Positions 10,208-20,933 of a stretch of 64,000 nt of DNA are shown one piece after another. A program made the position numbers and the translations under genes. The notes beneath the pieces were generated by a model, which was not told the DNA's origin, did not search any database, and saw only the letters and a program-made list of their open reading frames with translations. Source of the stretch: Ornithodoros turicata (taxonomy: Eukaryota > Arthropoda > Arachnida > Ixodida > Argasidae); assembly GCF_037126465.1 (NCBI RefSeq), contig NC_088210.1, forward strand, positions 10,314,011 through 10,378,010. Direction: 5' to 3'. Each line of letters begins with the position of its first letter. The stretch's first letter is position 1.

Positions 10208-12300
10208 ACTCCGGGACTGGAACCCCCCTCCATAAATCTGTCGTCAGTGTCAAACACTAGCGAGCGCACAACATTCCCGAGTATCACTGAGTGTCCAGTT
10301 ACTGAGGCCCGAAGTGTGGACCAGACACCATATAGGGGAACAGCTCTTGGAATCACACGTGTGCGAATGGCTGCTAACAGAGCGCAGGCCATTCGCGCAG
10401 TTTCTTGCCCGTGTTGCTGTGCCGGACAGATGTTTTTTAAGCAACCGGGGAAACAGCACTGCAATATACTCGTGTGGGGTGCTGCCTTTGTTCGAGGACT
10501 GTGACACTCCGGGACTGGAACACCCCTCCATAAATCTGTCGTCAGTGTCAAACACTAGCGAGCGCACAACATTCCCGAGTATCACTGAGTGTCCAGTTAC
10601 TGAGGCCCGAAGTGTGGACCAGACACCATATAGGGGAATAGTTCTTGGAATCACACGTGTGCGAATGGCTGCTAACAGAGCGCAGGCCATTCGCGCAGTT
10701 TCTTGCCCGTGTTGCTGTGCCGGACAGATGTTTTTTTAAGCAACCGGGGAAACAGCACTGCAATATACTCGTGTGGGGTGCTGCCTTTGTTCGAGGACTG
10801 TGACACTCCGGGACTGGAACACCCCTCCATAAATCTGTCGTCAGTGTCAAACACTAGCGAGCGCACAACATTCCCGAGTATCACTGAGTGTCCAGTTACT
10901 GAGGCCCGAAGTGTGGACCAGACACCATATAGGGGAACAGCTCTTGGAATCACACGTGTGCGAATGGCTGCTAACAGAGCGCAGGCCATTCGCGCAGTTT
11001 CTTGCCCGTGTTGCTGTGCCGGACAGATGTTTTTTTAAGCAACCGGGGAAACAGCACTGCAATATACTCGTGTGGGGTGCTGCCTTTGTTCGAGGACTGT
11101 GACACTCCGGGACTGGAACACCCCTCCATAAATCTGTCGTCAGTGTCAAACACTAGCGAGCGCACAACATTCCCGAGTATCACTGAGTGTCCAGTTACTG
11201 AGGCCCGAAGTGTGGACCAGACACCATATAGGGGAACAGCTCTTGGAATCACACGTGTGCGAATGGCTGCTAACAGAGCGCAGGCCATTCGCGCAGTTTC
11301 TTGCCCGTGTTGCTGTGCCGGACAGATGTTTTTTTAAGCAACCGGGGAAACAGCACTGCAATATACTCGTGTGGGGTGCTGCCTTTGTTCGAGGACTGTG
11401 ACACTCCGGGACTGGAACACCCCTCCATAAATCTGTCGTCAGTGTCAAACACTAGCGAGCGCACAACATTCCCGAGTATCACTGAGTGTCCAGTTACTGA
11501 GGCCCGAAGTGTGGACCAGACACCATATAGGGGAACAGCTCTTGGAATCACACGTGTGCGAATGGCTGCTAACAGAGCGCAGGCCATTCGCGCAGTTTCT
11601 TGCCCGTGTTGCTGTGCCGGACAGATGTTTTTTTAAGCAACCGGGGAAACAGCACTGCAATATACTCGTGTGGGGTGCTGCCTTTGTTCGAGGACTGTGA
11701 CACTCCGGGACTGGAACACCCCTCCATAAATCTGTCGTCAGTGTCAAACACTAGCGAGCGCACAACATTCCCGAGTATCACTGAGTGTCCAGTTACTGAG
11801 GCCCGAAGTGTGGACCAGACACCATATAGGGGAATAGTTCTTGGAATCACACGTGTGCGAATGGCTGCTAACAGAGCGCAGGCCATTCGCGCAGTTTCTT
11901 GCCCGTGTTGCTGTGCCGGACAGATGTTTTTTTAAGCAACCGGGGAAACAGCACTGCAATATACTCGTGTGGGGTGCTGCCTTTGTTCGAGGACTGTGAC
12001 ACTCCGGGACTGGAACACCCCTCCATAAATCTGTCGTCAGTGTCAAACACTAGCGAGCGCACAACATTCCCGAGTATCACTGAGTGTCCAGTTACTGAGG
12101 CCCGAAGTGTGGACCAGACACCATATAGGGGAATAGTTCTTGGAATCACACGTGTGCGAATGGCTGCTAACAGAGCGCAGGCCATTCGCGCAGTTTCTTG
12201 CCCGTGTTGCTGTGCCGAACAGATGTTTTTTTTAAGCAACCGGGGAAACAGAACTGCAATATACTCGTGTGGGGTGCTGCCTTTGTTCGAGGACTGTGAC
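10208..12300. repeat. Tandem array, 7 units of 299 bp
   Basis: Units start at 10208, 10506, 10805, 11104, 11403, 11702 and 12001 (each ACTCCGGGACTGG). They are nearly identical. A two-site variant (AACAGCTC or AATAGTTC) is distributed C, T, C, C, C, T, T along the array, and the poly-T grows from 6 to 7 to 8. The ~100-aa ORFs on both strands recur only because the DNA repeats and match no domain I know. Minisatellite/satellite type. Confidence 0.95.
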
Positions 12301-12344
12301 ACCGACTTCTAGAGCTGGTCTGAGGTTCGTGTAAGTGATGCGTT

Positions 12345-12479
12345 TGTAGCAGCCGCATCGCCAGTCCCTGACATCCAGCACCTGCCCCGTGGCTCGAGTA
12401 AATAAACATCCTCGGGCCAGTTGGAATCTGGTAACCGAGACAAACGGACTACTGCTTCCTGTCTCCTCTAATTCCAACA
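12345..12479 (+). repeat. 5' LTR of CsRn1-type element
   Basis: 135 bp, TGTAGCAGCC to ATTCCAACA, with an AATAAA at about 12400. It matches 16579-16702 joined to 17189-17199. Confidence 0.93.
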
Positions 12480-12481
12480 AT

Positions 12482-12498
12482 TGGTGACCCGAACGTGA
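12482..12498 (+). other. Primer-binding site, tRNA-Trp type
   Basis: TGGTGACCCGAACGTGA lies 2 bp after the LTR. The complement of the animal tRNA-Trp 3' end is TGGTGACCCCGACGTGA (from memory), two mismatches away. tRNA-Trp priming is known for CsRn1 elements. Confidence 0.75.
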
Positions 12499-12519
12499 TG
12501 ACGTTCCACGCTATTCACC

Positions 12520-13542
12520 ATGTCTACAGGGGACGGCCACGTCACCACGACTCCCGGTACCCCCAGCATGGTACAAGAGCCCACTTCCGTGACCGCTGTT
12601 AGCGTTAAACTTCCACCGTTTTGGGACCGGAACCCAGCCACCTGGTTTATTCAGGCCGAGGCCCAATTTCATCTGTCCGGCATCACAGCCCAGACCACGA
12701 AATTCTATTACGTCATCGCAGCGCTCTCTCCATCCGCCGCCGACGAGGTCTATGATGTCATCGCTTCACCACCTGTGGATTGCCCGTACGACAAGCTGAA
12801 GTCCGCACTTCTCAAGCGAACGACCTGCTCCGACCGCGCACGTCTTCAGCAGCTTCTGTCTGCGGAGGAGCTCGGGGACAGACGCCCCACGCAGCTGTTA
12901 CGGCGCATGAAACAATTGCTCGGTGACGGAGCTGCTTCCACAAGCGACAGCTTCCTGAGAGAACTCTTTCTGCAAAGACTTCCAAGAAATGTGCAGATGG
13001 TCCTAGCCACTACGACAAACCTTTCAACGGACGAACTCGCCACCCTCGCCGATGCTGTAATGGAGGTTGCTATTCCATCACCCTCCGTAATGCATGTGGA
13101 GACACCACACCCTCCTTTCCCAGAGCCCACACCTTCGGCCGTTTCGCAAGTGTCTACCCCCGCACCAACGCAAGACACCTCTCAGCACATGGCCGCCATT
13201 GACGCAGCAGGTGAACAACCTAACCCACCTTGTCGCGACACTGGCAGCGCGGAGCCGTTCGCCAAGCCCCCGGCGCTTCCGCCGACGATCGCTCACCCCT
13301 CGCGGCCGGCGCAGCCCAAACCCTCGGTCCAACGGCATGTGCTGGTACCACCAGTGGTTTGGCGCCGAGGCCCGGCACTGTTTCCAACCCTGCTCGTGGT
13401 CGGGAAACGCCCCACCCAGTCACTAATGGCGACAAGTGCATCGGGTCAACTCGAAAGTCGCCTTTTCTACGTTGTAGACCCGTGTGTCAGGCAGACGCTT
13501 TCTCATAGATACCGGTGCCGATGTCAGCGTTATGCCCGCTAG
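12520..13542 (+). pseudogene. gag: gag of CsRn1-type element, frameshifted
   Basis: Starts at ATG 12520, 20 bp after the primer site. It encodes a gag/capsid of the CsRn1 kind: LPPFWDRNPATWFIQAEAQF, LSPSAADEVYDVI, LLRRMKQLLGD and LRELFLQRLP blocks. The frame is shifted near 13225; the true continuation lies in the next frame to about 13426 and holds the nucleocapsid knuckle C-x2-H-x9-C-x3-C (CWYH...C...C), the CHCC signature of this clade. The residues after 13225 in the original frame are a shadow. Confidence 0.87.
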
Positions 13543-13965
13543 CAAAGCCCATCGCAGCCGACAACCGTGTTTCACCCTACGCGCCACCAACTCCACCACC
13601 ATCCCGGTATTTGGCCAGCAGTCCCTCACTTTGAACCTGGGCCTACGACGAGACTTCCGATGGATTTTTCACGTAGCCGATTGGTGCTGACTTTCTCACG
13701 CACTTCGGACTCCTCGTTGACGTCGCTCGGAAACGCCTTATCGACGCCACCACCCATCTTCAGGTTCACGGCATCCGGCATCGCATTCCACCCTGCCACA
13801 GCCTTTCCTACTGTGCGCCAGCGTCGCCCTACTCCCATATTCTGGAAGACTTCCCTGAGCTCACCAAGCCCCCCGACTGGACTCGCCCGGTCAAGCACGA
13901 CGTCGTACACCACTTGTCACTCAAGGCCCGCCCGTTCACTTTCGCCCGCGTCGCTTGGCTCCCGA
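13427..13965 (+). pseudogene. Aspartic protease and linker, two frameshifts
   Basis: The frame with RRFLIDTGADVSVMPAS (13484-13540) holds the retropepsin D-T-G catalytic triplet. It ends at a stop at 13688-13690; the expected GADFLTHFGLLVD continuation is in another frame up to about 13960, where a second shift leads into the RT frame. No step in between can be read as one frame. Confidence 0.82.
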
Positions 13966-16567
13966 AAAGTTCTCCATCGCTAAGGCTGAATTCGATCATA
14001 TGCTCGAGCTTGGCATTATCCGACCGTCAAGCAGCAGCTGGGCATCCCCACTCCATATGGTGCCCAAGAAGACGGGAGACTGGCGCCCTTGCGGTGATTA
14101 CCGTGCCTTAAACCACGCTACGGTGCCCGACCGGTACCCCATCCCTAACATCTTAGACTTCACCGCTAACATCGAAGGCGCCACCGTTTTCTCTAAAATC
14201 GTCCTGGTGCGCGCCTACCACCAAATACCCATGGCGGAAGACGATATTCCGAAGACCGCCATCATTACACCCTTTGGCCTCTACGAGTTCCTGCGTATCC
14301 CGTTCGGCTTGCGTAATGCAGCCCAGACATTTCAACGGTTTATTAACTCTGTCACCTTTGGCCTCCCGTTCGTCTATGCCTACATGGACGATATTCTGGT
14401 TGCCAGCGCCACCCCCGAAGAGCACGCCGATCACTTACGAACCCTCTTCGCTCGCCTACAAGATTACGGCATTGTAATCAACGCCGCGAAAAGTGAATTC
14501 GGCGTCCCGGAGCTTGATTTCCTGGGTCACCGCGTTAACCAGCACGGCATCCTTCCTCTGCCCTCTAAAGTCGCCGCCATCAAGGATTTCCCCCGTCCCA
14601 CGTCCGTCAAACAGTTGAGACGTTTCCTCGGTTTCGCCAACTTCTATCGGCGCTTTATACGATCTTGTGCTGCCACACTGGCCCCGTTGGAAGCTCTACT
14701 CTATTCCCGAAAACGCGACGCCGCCACGCTACCATGGTCCGACGACTCTATCGCCGCCTTCGACAAAATCCGGCAAGACATCGCCGCCGCCACTCTTCTT
14801 GTCCATCCCCGGCACGATGCACCTACTTGCATCATGGTGGACGCTTCGAGCAGTGCTGCCGGCGCCGTCCTGCAGCAGCGAGTTTCTTCTGCTTGGCAGC
14901 CCATCGCTTTCTTCTCGCGCAAGTTCAAACCTGCAGAGACGCGCTATAGCACGTTTGGACGCGAGCTCCTGGCCATATTCCTAGCAGTGAAGCACTTCCG
15001 GCACTTCTTGGAAGGACGATCATTCACCATATATACGGATCACAAGCCGCTTACTCATGCTCTCTCATCTTCTGGTACCGGATATACACCTCGAGAAATC
15101 CGGCACCTGGCCTTCATCTCAGAATTCACCACTGACATACAGCACGTGAGCGGCGTCAACAACCCCGTCGCCGATGCTCTCAGTAGAATATCCACCTTGA
15201 TCACACCCACTACAGCGCAGTGCTCAGCCGTTCTGTCTCTGGACCTTCTTGTCCCTGCTCAGTCATCTGATCAGGAGCTGGCCGTACTGCGCACGAAGCC
15301 CGCGTCCAACAGCCTCAAGCTTGAAGATGTTCACCTCCCCGCGGCGACGGCCGCCGTGATTTACGACACTTCACAGGGCTCGCCACGACCTTTCGTCCCC
15401 CTCGCATTACGCCGTCCCATTTTCGATCACTTTCACGCTCTCTCCCACCCCGGCGTCCGAGGCACACGAAAGCTCATAGGCACCCGATACGTCTGGCCCA
15501 ATATGCACGCTGATATCAAGCACTGGGTGCGCACATGCTTGCCGTGCCAAAGAACCAAGACCCAGCGCCACACCCGTCTGTCGCTAGCACCTTTTCTGCC
15601 ACCTGACGCCCGTTTTGACCATGTTCACATCGACTTGGTCGGTCCACTTCCGCATTCCCAGGGTTTCAACTACATCTTGACGGCCGTTGACCGTTTCACC
15701 CGCTGGCCGGAAGCGGTGCCCATTGTTGACTCCACTGCTCCAACAGTCGCATGCGCTCTTATCAACACCTGGATCTCCCGTTTCGGCGCACCATCCATCA
15801 TCACGACTGACAGAGGTCGGCAGTTCGAGTCTGCCCTCTTCGCCGCTTTCACGAACGCATTGGGCGCCAAACGTATTCGTACAACAGCTTATCATCCTGC
15901 TTCGAATGGGCTCGTCGAGAGACTACACCGACAGCTCAAGATCGCCTTGCGTGCCACTCCTGATACACCCTGGCCCGAAGTACTCCCCGTTGCCCTTCTT
16001 GGAATACGCACAGCCCTCCGATCCGACCGTCACTGTACCGTCGCGGAGCTGGTTTATGGCACAACGCTCCGACTTCCCGGTGAATTTTTGTCCGTCCCAG
16101 AAGACCCGCAACCCGACGCACAACAAGACTACGTATCCCGTCTTCGCAGTGTTATGTCCTCGTTGCGCCCAGTGCCACCCCGCTCGCCTGCCCGGTCCGG
16201 TCCGACCTACCGACACCCCGACCTGGATACGTGTTCTCACGTGTTTGTGCGATGCGATGCCGTCAGAAAGCCGCTGCAGCCTGCGTATTCCGGCCCCTTC
16301 CCTGTGACCACCAGAACCACCCACCACTTCACCCTCCTTATTAACGGCCGGCAGGACACAGTCTCCGTCCATCGCCTGAAGCCGGCGTTCCTCGACGTGT
16401 CCCTCAGCTCGCCCCTTCCCAGCAGCCACAAATCGACGGCACCCTCTTCCGTGGACAACCGCACAGCTCCACCTCTCCACCCAAGTCACCCGATTCCTCG
16501 ACCATGCCACGTAGCCTGGGCACGCAAGCTTGCCAGTTTTCGCTCCCTGCCCCCAGCAGGTCGCTAG
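13955..16567 (+). CDS. pol: pol: RT, RNase H and integrase
   Basis: 870 uninterrupted codons. RT occupies about residues 20-200 with the catalytic YMDD near residue 142 and flanking [13 protein letters not shown]. RNase H follows with [20 protein letters not shown] and YTDHKPL (about 359). Integrase has the CLPCQRTK zinc end (about 527) and the core with Asp in HIDLVGPL, Asp in TTDRGRQF and Glu in [12 protein letters not shown] (about 558, 616, 653). The Met at 13955 lies inside the protease-RT linker, so it is the first Met after a frameshift, not a natural start. All catalytic residues look intact. The ORF ends just before the polypurine tract. Confidence 0.93.
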   Translation: MAPEKFSIAKAEFDHMLELGIIRPSSSSWASPLHMVPKKTGDWRPCGDYRALNHATVPDRYPIPNILDFTANIEGATVFSKIVLVRAYHQIPMAEDDIPKTAIITPFGLYEFLRIPFGLRNAAQTFQRFINSVTFGLPFVYAYMDDILVASATPEEHADHLRTLFARLQDYGIVINAAKSEFGVPELDFLGHRVNQHGILPLPSKVAAIKDFPRPTSVKQLRRFLGFANFYRRFIRSCAATLAPLEALLYSRKRDAATLPWSDDSIAAFDKIRQDIAAATLLVHPRHDAPTCIMVDASSSAAGAVLQQRVSSAWQPIAFFSRKFKPAETRYSTFGRELLAIFLAVKHFRHFLEGRSFTIYTDHKPLTHALSSSGTGYTPREIRHLAFISEFTTDIQHVSGVNNPVADALSRISTLITPTTAQCSAVLSLDLLVPAQSSDQELAVLRTKPASNSLKLEDVHLPAATAAVIYDTSQGSPRPFVPLALRRPIFDHFHALSHPGVRGTRKLIGTRYVWPNMHADIKHWVRTCLPCQRTKTQRHTRLSLAPFLPPDARFDHVHIDLVGPLPHSQGFNYILTAVDRFTRWPEAVPIVDSTAPTVACALINTWISRFGAPSIITTDRGRQFESALFAAFTNALGAKRIRTTAYHPASNGLVERLHRQLKIALRATPDTPWPEVLPVALLGIRTALRSDRHCTVAELVYGTTLRLPGEFLSVPEDPQPDAQQDYVSRLRSVMSSLRPVPPRSPARSGPTYRHPDLDTCSHVFVRCDAVRKPLQPAYSGPFPVTTRTTHHFTLLINGRQDTVSVHRLKPAFLDVSLSSPLPSSHKSTAPSSVDNRTAPPLHPSHPIPRPCHVAWARKLASFRSLPPAGR

Positions 16568-16578
16568 GGGGGGAGCCC
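16566..16578 (+). other. Polypurine tract
   Basis: AGGGGGGGAGCCC directly before the 3' LTR start at 16579, where plus-strand priming is expected. Confidence 0.75.
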
Positions 16579-17199
16579 TGTAGCAGCTGCATCGCCAGTC
16601 CCTGACATCCAGCACCTGCCCCGTGGCTCGAGTAAATAAACATCCTCGGGCCAGTTGGAATCTGGTAACCGAGACAAACGGACCACTGCTTCCTGTCTCC
16701 TCTGTGAAGGACCAGATGTGACTGCTTAACCTCACAGCCCAAACGGACGTAGAATGAACAGCGAAGCCGTTACACAAACGTTATTTATGGTTTCGGGGGC
16801 GCCGTCCAGTTCCTACACTCGAAAGGGTGTAACGCGACACCGTCGATCGGCCCCGTCTCTGCCGTTTCTCGGAAAGTGTCCGTTTCTTCGGTGTTTGGTC
16901 TCGAACTCTCGATCACCATCCGTGGGGGAAGGCAGTTGTGCCAGAGCTCCCGAAGGAAGAACCAGGGTCTAGGATCGGAACAGCAGGAGGGAGAAAGCCA
17001 AGAGACAAGGCAGCGGCCACTGCAGCGACTCGGAAGACAGGCCAACCCATCGACAGGGCGAAGACAACGATTTGTGAGCCAGCCTTTTTACTCCGTGCTC
17101 ATATTAAATATGTGTGCCACAAAATTTGGTATGTCGTGTGCTTCCTCTCAGCGTGGACTCACGCGTCGGTAGCGAGCCTTCACACCTCTAATTCCAACA
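16579..17199 (+). repeat. 3' LTR split by a solo LTR
   Basis: 16579-16702 plus 17189-17199 rebuild a 135-bp LTR. The break is a foreign 482-bp insert with a 4-bp duplication. Confidence 0.92.
16703..17184 (+). mobile_element. Solo LTR of another LTR element
   Basis: 482 bp beginning TGTGAAGG and ending CCTTCACA, flanked by CCTC at 16699-16702 and 17185-17188. It has TG...CA ends, no coding potential and an AT-rich stretch (ATATTAAATA) near 17100. This is what remains after recombination between two LTRs. The strand is assumed. Confidence 0.82.
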
Positions 17200-18690
17200 C
17201 GTTCTTCATTTTTGGGTTGGAGTTGGATACTTGAAAAAGAAATAGAAAGCTTTGCGGGGAAAGCTTGGCCAGATCTCATTTTCACAATGTGTAAGACAAG
17301 AAAACTTAGCAAAAGAAACATACCAGATATATAGGAGTAGTGCACTTGTAAACAGGAAAAGCATGCAGATAGTCATGAATTTCTCTAATAGTCCCACGAG
17401 TTCCCTGACATGCTGTCACCGGCTGGCGTACAAGGAGTCAGAGCTCCAAGGCCAGCCACAGGTTTCTTTTCTGATTCAACAAATAGTGTGGCCTTTGTTC
17501 CAAGTGCTGACTATAATGCTGCACAGGTACTTCTGTCCACGCACTTTCCATTACAGAGAGAAGCAGAGGGGCTTGCCATCGACAGTGCTTGATTTTTCCT
17601 ATCACCTATTATCCCAAATAATTTGCTTTGAGATTCAGAAGCGATCCAACCAAGAAAACGAGGACCCGACTTCTAGAGCTGGTCTGAGGTTCGTGTAAGT
17701 GATGCGTTCTTAATTTTTAAGTTGGAGTTGGATACATGAAAAAGAAATAGAAAGCTTTGCGGAAACATTGGCCACAGCTGAGTTGCACAATGTGTAAAAC
17801 AAGAAAACTTAGCAAAAGAAACATATCAGATATATAGGAGTAGTGCACTTGTAAACAGGAAAATCATACAGATAGTCATGAATTTCTCTAATAGTCCCAC
17901 GAGTTCCCTGACATGCTGTCACCGGCTGGCGTACAAGGAGTCAGAGCTCCGAGGCCAGCCACAGGTTTCTTCTCTGATGCAACAAATAGTGTGGCCTTTG
18001 TTCCAAGTGCTGACTATAATGCTGCACAGGTACTTCTGTCCACGCACTTTCCATTACAGAGAGAAGCAGAGGGGCTTGCCATCGACAGTGCTTGATTTTT
18101 CCTACCACCTATTATCCCAAATAATTTGCTTTGGGATTCAGAAGCGATCCAACCAAGAAAACGAGGACCCGTGTTCTAGAGCTGGTCTGAGGTTCGTGTA
18201 AGTGATGCGTTCTTCATTTTTGGGTTGGAGTTGGATACATGAAAAAGAAATAGAAAGCTTTGCGGGAAACATTGGCCTGAGCTCAGTTGCACAATGTGGA
18301 CAAGAAAACTTAGCAAAAGAAACATATCAGACATATAGGAGTAGTGCACTTGTAAAGAGAAAAATCATGCAAATAGTCATGAATTTCCCTAATAGTCCAC
18401 GAGTTTCCTGACATGCTGTCACCGGCTGGCGTACAAGGAGTCAGAGCTCCAAGGCCAGCCACAGGTTTCTTCTCTGATGCAACAAATAGTGTGGCCTTTG
18501 TTCCAAGTGCTGACTATAATGCTGCACAGGTACTTCTGTCCACGCACTTTCCATTACAGGGAGAAGCAGAGGGGCATGCCATCGACAGTGCTGTATTGTC
18601 ACACCAGCCTATGGTCGCAAATTCTGTCCTTGCGGCTGCTACATCAAGGTTCCGAGAGGTAAGAAATGTGCATTGAATTATGCTAGGGTG
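17200..18690 (+). repeat. Tandem units of about 504 bp (hAT-related)
   Basis: Units start at CGTTCTT (17200, 17705, 18208); the third runs to about 18590 and then differs. The last 43 bp of a preceding unit lie at 12302-12344, so the CsRn1-type element landed exactly at a unit boundary. About 230 bp of the unit recurs at 28297-28545, where it leads into a hAT transposase C-terminus. Unit 3 ends in a GAG/GTAAGA donor-like site near 18660. The units themselves hold no intact ORF. Confidence 0.82.
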
Positions 18691-18821
18691 TTGACCGAAG
18701 ACAAGAGGGACGAGAACTTCAACTTGCTATGTCATGCCAGAATCCAAAAAACTTTACTTGGCTTTAAAAAAAGCTTTATTTGGCACTATTTGTTTCCTCC
18801 GAGAAATCAGCAGACACAACT

Positions 18822-19772
18822 ATCATGCATACATAATTCCCAACCCACAAAGTATCAATCGAGTGAACATCTGAGACAAAGACAGAAAGTCAAGTTTATT
18901 CCATGTTCGAAACAATACTTATTCAAAAACGGGAAAGAAATGTATGATATCTTTGCAACAGTACTTTCTGCGGATGCGGGGCATGACGGAGGCGGAAGAA
19001 GAATTTCTACACGCAGAAGCCACAAGCAAACAACACGTCTGAAATCGAAATTAATGTAAAAGTTTTCTACAGAGGAAATCAATATACACATCTCAAAAAT
19101 ACCTTCCCAACTCGTAGAATATTTTGGTTAATATCAATAGAGTGATCATCTGAAACAAAGTCAAAGCAGAAATTAATTCAGGCAAACATTTTCTAAACAA
19201 GCAGCGCGAATACATCACAGAAACCTGTCTTCATCATTCAGGACCCACTAGTGGGTTCGAACAATAAAGTGAGAGGGGAGCCGCTAACCATAAAGTTCCC
19301 ATACACTTTCGGCAAGTTTACACCCGCAGGGAGTAGGGGAATTCTCCCATTAGTCTTGGTACACAATCTAGTTGAAGGCCATAAACTCGCTCCCACATAC
19401 CCAAGTCTAGGGTATGTGGGAGGGGTAGGGTATGTGTCCCTCCCTCCTACATAGGGAGGGAGTCTAGGGAGGGACTCTATTGTGGGGATTGTGGGACTCT
19501 ATAGGGAGGGACTCTAGTGTGGCCATTGTACACAACAGAGACAATGGAAGCACACTTTTCTCCATACACATCGCATATTTTTGTAAATAATTTACTATAA
19601 TTTTCACGGCGGGATATTAAACACATTCTAAACCTGATAACACAATAAATTTTTAATCAATAAAGTGAGCACAGATATGATTTAATTAAGTGTAGAAGCA
19701 CACTAGAGAAGAGAACAAACAAGGAAGGAACACATGGACGGACTTTGTACTCGCTACCATAGGTCATGGGAG
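18822..19772 (+). repeat. Giant inverted repeat 1, left arm (outer part)
   Basis: Reverse-complement match to 25985-26820. Examples: CAATCGAGTGAACATCTGA at about 18858 against TCAGATGTTCACTCGATTG at about 26768, and CTCGCTACCATAGGTCATGGG at 19751-19770 against its complement near 25986-26006. It holds AT-rich, non-coding DNA with internal direct repeats (ACTCGATTGATATT-type motif twice per arm). It is interrupted by the gypsy element after 19777. Confidence 0.88.
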
Positions 19773-19777
19773 GATGT

Positions 19778-19939
19778 TGTGTTGCTTGGTATACGATGAG
19801 AAGCACGCACCGTCAGATTCACGGTATACTCTTTATTCCGCCATCTTGATAATCCTCCCTGGTTGCCAGCACAACAATCGGGGCAGGTTGTATGGACGTG
19901 GATAATACAGTGACATAATAGCACAGGTAATATATGACA
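19778..19939 (-). repeat. 3' LTR of the inserted gypsy
   Basis: 162 bp; read on the minus strand it starts TGTCATATATTACC and ends CCAAGCAACACA. One difference (ATAATAC or ATCATAC) from the 5' LTR was noticed. Confidence 0.93.
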
Positions 19940-19957
19940 TTCCCCCTCCACCTTATA
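19940..19957 (-). other. Polypurine tract
   Basis: The minus strand reads AAGGTGGAGGGGGAA immediately before the 3' LTR. Confidence 0.8.
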
Positions 19958-20054
19958 TGTAGAAACGATTTCTGGAAGAAATATAGGTGAAAACACAAAT
20001 GGATAACGCAAGATAACAAAAGGTTCAAAAGTCACAGCTCTCCCTCTTGCAGCT

Positions 20055-20933
20055 CTAGGTATAGTTGAGCCTGTCTGGTGGCACACCTCTTGAACTTCTG
20101 ATGGGGTACCGGTTGGGAGAACCAGAGTCCTGTGCGGAAACACCGTCGTGGTGTCGATCATCATCTGGTGGATCGTTGCTGGTTTGGTTTTGTGGGTCGT
20201 CGCGTCTGGTGTCATCAAGCAGTTCGTCGTCTTCGTCACTATTTTCTACGTTAGGTGTGTGCTTATACTCCGCTCCAAGTTTTTTGAAGAAGCTTGCATT
20301 CCGTGTGATGATATGATTATTTCTTTTTGCTGAAATTTGACTGCCTATGACTTCTACGACAATATAAGGCACCGGGTCAAATGTCGACGTCAACTTACTA
20401 ATCTTCTTTTGTTTGACCAAAACAACATCTCCTTTTTGAAGAGTGTGTTCCTTAGTATGTCGTTTTTCGTCTGCTCGTGCTTTCGATATTTCTTTTGCTC
20501 TTGTATCGTTGGAGAGAGTAGCGTCGCGTGTGTCCGTGGTCTCACGGTGTACCGAACTCGGCAAGGTGGTCAACATTTTCCTTCCAAAGAGGAGCTCATA
20601 TGGCGAAAGCTTTGTAGTGGTGTGCGCAGTAGCACGGTAGCAGAGCAGAAAGTCATGTATTTTCTGCATCCAGTTCTGCTCTTCCACATGGCACGTTTTA
20701 ATCGCTTTCATGAGTGTTTGGATGAAGCGTTCTGCCTCTCCATTCGCTTCAGGCCACAACGGAGTAACTCTGTGATGTCGGAAACCGAGTTCCTGTGCGA
20801 AGAGTTTAAACTCTGAGGAGTTGAAAGGAGGTCCGTTGTCAGTTTTTATTTGCTTCGGGATGCCGAATTGTGACAGAGTCCTTCTTAGCACTGCTATGGT
20901 TGATGACGCTGCGGTTGACGGAACGACTTCCAC
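20055..20933 (-). pseudogene. Gypsy integrase core and C-terminal tail
   Basis: Continues the pol frame after a frameshift. It holds the second integrase Asp (KTDNGPPFNSSEF), the Glu region (PLWPEANGEAERFIQTLMKA) and the GKxxTxxP-like tail, then a charged C-terminal stretch rich in Asp (NSDEDDELLDDTRRDD). The Met at the start of this frame is accidental. It ends at 20055, 115 bp before the 3' LTR. Confidence 0.88.

Larger units (their letters stand above)
12345..17199 (+). mobile_element. CsRn1-type Ty3/gypsy LTR retrotransposon
   Basis: Complete outline: 135-bp LTRs beginning TG and ending CA, a tRNA-Trp-like primer site, gag with a CHCC knuckle, protease, RT, RNase H, integrase and a G-rich polypurine tract. 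It is flanked by CGTT (12341-12344 and 17200-17203). The LTRs differ at two sites once the solo LTR within the 3' LTR is removed, so the insertion is fairly young. Frameshifts in gag/protease make it probably inactive unless they are sequence errors. It sits between 504-bp repeat units. Confidence 0.93.

Noticed and set aside
10208..12300. Overlapping ~100-aa ORFs on both strands in the 299-bp array as genes
   Set aside because: They recur with the DNA period on both strands, have no domain, and follow from repetition alone.
15923..16777. 284-aa minus-strand ORF opposite pol
   Set aside because: Shadow of the GC-rich integrase frame; no domain.
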